From Phycisphaeraceae bacterium (lineage in GTDB: Bacteria > Planctomycetota > Phycisphaerae > Phycisphaerales > UBA1924), in assembly GCA_019636555.1 (NCBI GenBank), contig JAHBXH010000001.1, positions 868,001 to 932,000 on the forward strand: a DNA stretch of 64,000 nt, given 5' to 3'. The notes under the pieces are model-generated. The model made no database searches and was not told the DNA's origin. It was given only the letters and a program-made list of their open reading frames with translations. Position numbers and translations under genes: made by a program. Positions 60,225 to 64,000 of the stretch are shown here, piece by piece (position 1 is the stretch's first letter; each line of letters opens with the position of its first letter).

Positions 60225-63065
60225 CTACACCCCCATCTCATCCGCAACCGACTCAAGCGTCTGTTCGCCGGATGAGGAGCCGTCATCTCCCGACAACTGA
60301 TCCACCGTTTTCGCCGCCGCCAGCGGCTTGCCCATCGCATCCGTCAGCGCGATTCCATCCATCGTCTTGATAATCGGAATCGGATTCGCCTTGTCGTGCG
60401 CGGCCATTTGTTTCTCGAGGCCGGTGCGCTTGGCTTCGTCGAGCTCGGCCCATTTGCCTCTGCCGCGGCACTTGGGGAAGCGGGAGCAGCCGAGCCACGG
60501 GCCGCGCACGCCGTTGCGGAGATTGAGCGGGGCTTCGCACGTCGGGCAGGGAAGATCAGTGATGAGCGGCGGCTGTGACGGAGCCGTGACTTTGCCCTTC
60601 TTGTCGATGTTCAAGAGGCCGTCGCACGGATTCTCTTTGTCGGAGTAGCCGGAGCAACCGAGGAAAGGCCCGAAGCGGCCGACGCGCTTGGTCATCGCGC
60701 GCCCGCACTTGGGGCATTGGACGTTGACGGTTTCGGCCGCCGGTCTCGGCTTGCCTTCCCGATCGACGGGCGAGGCGTAGGTGCAGGTCGGGTAGTCGGA
60801 GCAACTGAGGAAGCGACCGTTCTTGCCGAACTTGTAGACGAGCGGCTTGCCGCAGGTCGGGCACTTGTAGTCGGAGGGCTGCGATTCGGCCTTGGCGTGG
60901 ACGAGCGATTCCTCGGCGTTCTTCAGGTCCTTTTTGAAGGGCCCGTAGAACTTCTTGAGCATGTCGATCCAGTCGAGGTGATCTTCCTCGACCTTGTCGA
61001 GCTGCGCTTCCATCTCGCGCGTGTAGCCGACATCCATGATCTGCGGGAAGCCCTCGATCAATTTGTCGGTGACGACTTCGCCCAGGTCGGTCGCGTAGAA
61101 GCGGCGCTGCTGCTGCTCGACGTACTTGCGTTCCTGGATGACGCTGATGATGCTGGCGTAGGTCGAAGGGCGGCCGATGCCTTCGGACTCGAGGACTTTG
61201 ATCAGGCTCGCTTCGCTGTAGCGCGGCGGGGGCGATGTGAATTTCTGGAGAACGCTTGCCGCGAAAGGCGCGAGCGGCTGATTCTCTGTGAAGGTGGGGA
61301 GTGTCTGCTCTTCGCCGCCGCGCGGGACGCCGGAGACTTTGTAGTGGCCGTCGAAGATGAGGACGCGGCCGGTGGTCTTGAAGGTGACGACTTTCGCCGG
61401 TGAAGGGTCGGTGCCGCCGGAAATGCGGATCGTGGTCGAATCCCACTGCGCGGGGGTCATCTGACACGCGACGAAGCGCTGCCAGATGAGTTCGTAGAGG
61501 CGGAACTGATCATCGGAGAGGGCGCGGCGGATCTTGGGATTCGACGGCGCGAGATCGGGGTTGGTCGGGCGGATGGCTTCGTGAGCCTCTTGCGCATCCT
61601 TGTTGGACGACGAGAAGAAATTGGGCTTCTCAGGCAGGTACTTGTCGCCGAACTGCTTGCCGATGTACTCGCGTGCGGCGTTGAGCGCTTCGCCGGAGAG
61701 ATGCGTGCTGTCGGTACGCATGTAGGTGATGAGACCGATCGGGCCTTCGCCGGGGATGTCCACGCCTTCGTAGAGCTGCTGCGCGGCACGCATGGTGCGC
61801 TGTGCGCCGAAGCCGAGGCGGCTGCTCGCGGCCTGCTGAAGCGTCGAGGTGATAAATGGCGGTGCCGGGCGAGTCGTCGTGCGCTTGGTCTCGATCGATT
61901 CGACCTTGTACGGGGTCTTGGGGTCGATATCGCCCTTGATCGCGCGGATGAATTTGGCGGGGCCTTTGGCGCTCTGGTCTTCGGTGACATCGACCGAAGG
62001 GTTTTTGACGCCGGCGAGGCGCGCGATCTCGAGTGCGCGGTCGAGGATCTGCTTGTTCTGGGCCTCGGTGCGGTGTTCGCCTTCTTTCGGCGCAAGGATG
62101 TCGATCGGCTTGCCCCCGACTTCGATGAGTTCGGCGCGAAAACCGTGATTCTCTTCGAGCCAGTGTGTCTGCTGGGCGATCGTGGGGGGATTGTTCTTGT
62201 CGTCGCGCTGGGCGATGAACTTCTGCCACGCAGGAGCCAGGCCCGCGGCCTTGGCGAGTTCGTTCGTGAAATTGGCCTTGATCTCGTAGTACTCGTCGGG
62301 GATGAACGCGCGGATCTCGCGTTCGCGCTCGACGACGAGGCGCACGGCGACGGACTGCACGCGTCCGGCGCTGAGTCCTCGCGCGACCTTTTTCCAGAGC
62401 AACGGAGAAACCTGATAGCCGACGATGCGATCGAGGATTCGGCGCGCCTGCTGCGCGTTGACGCGGTCTTCGTCGATCGGGTGCGGATTGCTGAAAGCCT
62501 TGGCGATCTCGGCTTTGGTGATCGCTGGGAAGATGACGCGCTTGGCCTGCTTGCTGGTAATGCCCAGTTCCTGCGCGAGGTGCCATGCGATGGCTTCACC
62601 CTCGCGGTCGAGGTCGGTTGCGAACCAGATCTGGCCGTCGCCGCTGGCGACGTCCTTTGCCGCGCGGCGGAGATCGGAGATCACGTTCGCGCGATCTTCG
62701 TTGATGACGTAGGTTGGTTTGAAATCGCGCTCGAGGTCGACGCCCGGGACCGGGTTCTTCACACCCTTGGGGTTGCGGCTGGGCAGATCACGCACGTGGC
62801 CGACCGAAGCGAGGACGACGTATTCGGGTCCGAGATAGCGGTTGATGGTCTTGGCCTTGGCGGGCGATTCGACGATGACGAGGTTCTTGCCCTTGGCGGA
62901 ACCGGTCTTGTAGACGGACTTGAAGACGCGTCCGCCTCGGCCACCCCGTCCGCCCTTGCCGCCGAATCGGCCTACGGGCTTGGCCGGAGAGGTGGGTGCG
63001 TCGGCGACGGCGGTCGCTCCTCCCTCGGGCACGGACTCGGGTTTTTTGGAAGGGCGTTTGGCCAT
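60225..63065 (-). CDS. topA: DNA topoisomerase I
   Basis: The 946-residue type IA topoisomerase relaxes negative supercoils. An N-terminal Gly/Arg-rich tail (about 1-55, GGKGGRGGRGGR) precedes the TOPRIM domain (LVIVESPAKAKTINRYLGPEY) and the Mg-binding DLDREGEAIAWHLA. The active Tyr is in ITYMRTDS. The C-terminal part has three Cys4 zinc ribbons, each with two CxxC-like pairs such as CPTCGKPLVYKFGKNGRFLS, CPKCGRAMTKRVGRFGPFLG and CPTCEAPLNLRNGVRGPWLG. The last one has Gly/Arg-rich neighbours. ATG at 63065 is preferred. A good promoter and a four-half-site array lie upstream. Confidence 0.96.
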   Translation of the reverse strand: MAKRPSKKPESVPEGGATAVADAPTSPAKPVGRFGGKGGRGGRGGRVFKSVYKTGSAKGKNLVIVESPAKAKTINRYLGPEYVVLASVGHVRDLPSRNPKGVKNPVPGVDLERDFKPTYVINEDRANVISDLRRAAKDVASGDGQIWFATDLDREGEAIAWHLAQELGITSKQAKRVIFPAITKAEIAKAFSNPHPIDEDRVNAQQARRILDRIVGYQVSPLLWKKVARGLSAGRVQSVAVRLVVEREREIRAFIPDEYYEIKANFTNELAKAAGLAPAWQKFIAQRDDKNNPPTIAQQTHWLEENHGFRAELIEVGGKPIDILAPKEGEHRTEAQNKQILDRALEIARLAGVKNPSVDVTEDQSAKGPAKFIRAIKGDIDPKTPYKVESIETKRTTTRPAPPFITSTLQQAASSRLGFGAQRTMRAAQQLYEGVDIPGEGPIGLITYMRTDSTHLSGEALNAAREYIGKQFGDKYLPEKPNFFSSSNKDAQEAHEAIRPTNPDLAPSNPKIRRALSDDQFRLYELIWQRFVACQMTPAQWDSTTIRISGGTDPSPAKVVTFKTTGRVLIFDGHYKVSGVPRGGEEQTLPTFTENQPLAPFAASVLQKFTSPPPRYSEASLIKVLESEGIGRPSTYASIISVIQERKYVEQQQRRFYATDLGEVVTDKLIEGFPQIMDVGYTREMEAQLDKVEEDHLDWIDMLKKFYGPFKKDLKNAEESLVHAKAESQPSDYKCPTCGKPLVYKFGKNGRFLSCSDYPTCTYASPVDREGKPRPAAETVNVQCPKCGRAMTKRVGRFGPFLGCSGYSDKENPCDGLLNIDKKGKVTAPSQPPLITDLPCPTCEAPLNLRNGVRGPWLGCSRFPKCRGRGKWAELDEAKRTGLEKQMAAHDKANPIPIIKTMDGIALTDAMGKPLAAAKTVDQLSGDDGSSSGEQTLESVADEMGV

Positions 63066-63219
63066 GGGTGAATTTGTCTATGCGAGGGGTGTGCCGGGTT
63101 GGAGGACCGGGGAATCACTGAAAAACGGGCTGCGGAAAGGCTTTGGGCGGGGCGGCGTGCCGCCACACCTTCGGCAATTCACCGGCTGGAGCCTGAAGTG
63201 GCAGTCCGGCAAAGGCTGT

Positions 63220-63248
63220 AGATAAGGAAAGAAAGGGGGGGTTGTCAA
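63220..63248 (-). promoter_or_regulatory. Promoter of topA
   Basis: On the minus strand TTGACA (63248-63243) and TTATCT (63225-63220) are 17 bases apart. The -35 is perfect. It gives a leader of about 150 bases. The region 63066-63219 holds no gene. Confidence 0.6.
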
Positions 63249-63315
63249 GGGGGTTAGGTGTAGGGAATACGTGCAAGCAGGATTTTGTTTGGATTTTGGA
63301 CGGATTCTCTGCCGT

Positions 63316-63374
63316 ATTCGCCGCAGACGTTGCGGTGAATCGACCTGCTATTCACCGCATGATTTGCGGCGAAT
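63316..63374. promoter_or_regulatory. Four ATTCRCCGCA half-sites in two dyads
   Basis: ATTCGCCGCA-N5-TGCGGTGAAT (63316-63340) and ATTCACCGCA-N5-TGCGGCGAAT (63350-63374). Each dyad has arms of 10 bases with a single mismatch and a 5-base spacer. The outer and inner arms also pair perfectly as nested inverted repeats. It lies between the topA promoter and the miaA stop. Confidence 0.5.
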
Positions 63375-63409
63375 GGCGGCTTGGACGCAGCGCCGACACG
63401 AGGTTTCGG

Positions 63410-64000
63410 TCAGTGCCCGAGGTTCGCCAGCCACTCGGACACTGGACTATTCGCCGCGTCGATCGATTTGCTTCCGGGCGTGATTCGCAAACGCTTCAGC
63501 CACGTTCGCTGTGTCTTAGCGAAGTGGCGGGTATCGATTTTGATTCGCTCGATCGCATCTTCGAGCGACATGCGGCCTTCGACATGCGCGAGGAGTTGCT
63601 TATAGCCGAGCGCTTCGCGGGCCTGAGCGTTGGCGGCGGGCGCGAACGCGCCCGCCGCGTGCAGCGCTCGCACCTCATCGAGAAAGCCCGCTTCCATCAT
63701 GTTTTTGACACGCGCGTTGATGCGCGGGTTGATGAGTTCGGCGGGCCAGTCGAGGATGATGAGGCGGAATGAGGGTGTCGAGGTGTCGGGGTGTCGAGGT
63801 GGCGAGAGCGAATCAGAACCCTCCCTTCCCCCAACCCCTTCCCTCAGGGAAGGGGCTGGAGAATCCCACTGCGTCTGGTGGGCGCTGATCGGCTTACCGG
63901 TGAGGTGGAAGACTTCGAGCGCGCGGATGGTGCGGCGTTCGTCGTTGGCGTGGATGCGGCGCGCTGCATCGGGATCGACGCGTTCGAGCTCTTCGCGGAG
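63410..64000 (-). CDS. miaA: tRNA dimethylallyltransferase, C-terminal part (runs off the window), with in-frame insertion
   Basis: MiaA adds a dimethylallyl group to A37 of tRNAs that read UNN codons. About 197 codons are present. The visible C-terminal half has ELERVDPDAARRIHANDERRTIRALEVFHLTGKPIS, then a segment with LDWPAELINPRIN and GFLDEVRALHAAG, EALGYKQLLAHVEG and TRHFAKTQRTWLKR, all family landmarks. Between QTQWD and FRLIILDWP is a Ser/Pro/Gly-rich tract of about 32 residues from minus 63865 to 63770, repeat-derived and in frame. The N-terminal ATP/isoprenoid-binding part is off the window. Confidence 0.9.
   Translation of the reverse strand, partial: LREELERVDPDAARRIHANDERRTIRALEVFHLTGKPISAHQTQWDSPAPSLREGVGGREGSDSLSPPRHPDTSTPSFRLIILDWPAELINPRINARVKNMMEAGFLDEVRALHAAGAFAPAANAQAREALGYKQLLAHVEGRMSLEDAIERIKIDTRHFAKTQRTWLKRLRITPGSKSIDAANSPVSEWLANLGH
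63770..63865 (-). repeat. In-frame repeat insertion in miaA
   Basis: Contains CCCCTTCCC-TCA-GGGAAGGGG (63835-63855), the same TCA-looped palindrome type as at 58594. 96 bases, 32 codons, no stop. Reads as Ser/Pro/Arg-rich sequence. Confidence 0.75.

Noticed and set aside
61581..63071. 496-codon plus-strand frame over topA
   Set aside because: Shadow of topA; no recognisable motif.

Overview
The window is high-GC bacterial DNA and most resembles the Planctomycetes, probably the class Phycisphaerae. The pointers are a 23S-5S rRNA unit with no 16S beside it, a secreted protein with dockerin-like double Asp-rich repeats, an RpoN with a long acidic insert, DUF1761, DUF2330 and ComB family proteins, and intergenic DNA full of GC-rich palindromes and short degenerate word repeats. 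This is inference from content; no search was run.

Layout. 1-8.6 kb: an edge methyltransferase fragment, dnaK behind a good sigma-54 type -24/-12 site, a cupin, a Tat-exported ankyrin protein, a ComB-like phosphatase, a ClpP/NfeD-like membrane-associated protease, rdgB, a PfkB kinase and rpiA. 8.7-18.3 kb: a class A beta-lactamase-fold serine hydrolase, an ALDH7-type dehydrogenase, a fatty acid desaturase, a GNAT enzyme, and an autoregulated-looking tetR-DUF1761-SRPBCC operon followed by a sugar kinase. 18.3-19.7 kb: a 138-bp MITE-like element, hicB, a winged-helix gene and hicA. 19.7-29.7 kb: a glutamine amidotransferase, a HhH-GPD glycosylase, a diguanylate cyclase, three tandem thioredoxin-domain paralogues, rpoN, recR and a tyrosine-phosphatase-like protein. 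30.2-35.5 kb: a type IV pilus inner-membrane cluster whose first gene looks like a PilM-PilN fusion. 35.5-39.4 kb: the 23S-5S rRNA transcription unit with a candidate promoter and a strong terminator.

39.6-64 kb: a class C beta-lactamase-like hydrolase, a dockerin protein plus GH30 glycosidase, a D-amino-acid-oxidase-like enzyme, DUF2330, a YceI protein, a parDE toxin-antitoxin pair, a 2-amino-3-ketobutyrate CoA ligase-like enzyme, a CPBP protease flanked by direct repeats, a RibD/DHFR-like reductase, an ABC-2 permease, a PLP decarboxylase, topA and the 3' part of miaA. This half is very rich in short repeats. In at least three enzyme genes (kbl-like, the decarboxylase twice, miaA) such repeats sit in frame inside the coding sequence and would be translated as extra loops.

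The observations most worth following are: (1) two identical 138-bp elements with 17-bp terminal inverted repeats, 36 kb apart, each placed at the TAG stop codon of its upstream gene in the same relative orientation; (2) in-frame repeat insertions in conserved enzymes; (3) hicA translationally coupled to a winged-helix gene instead of hicB; (4) a near-consensus sigma-54 site in front of dnaK with rpoN also in the window; (5) four ATTCRCCGCA half-sites upstream of topA.
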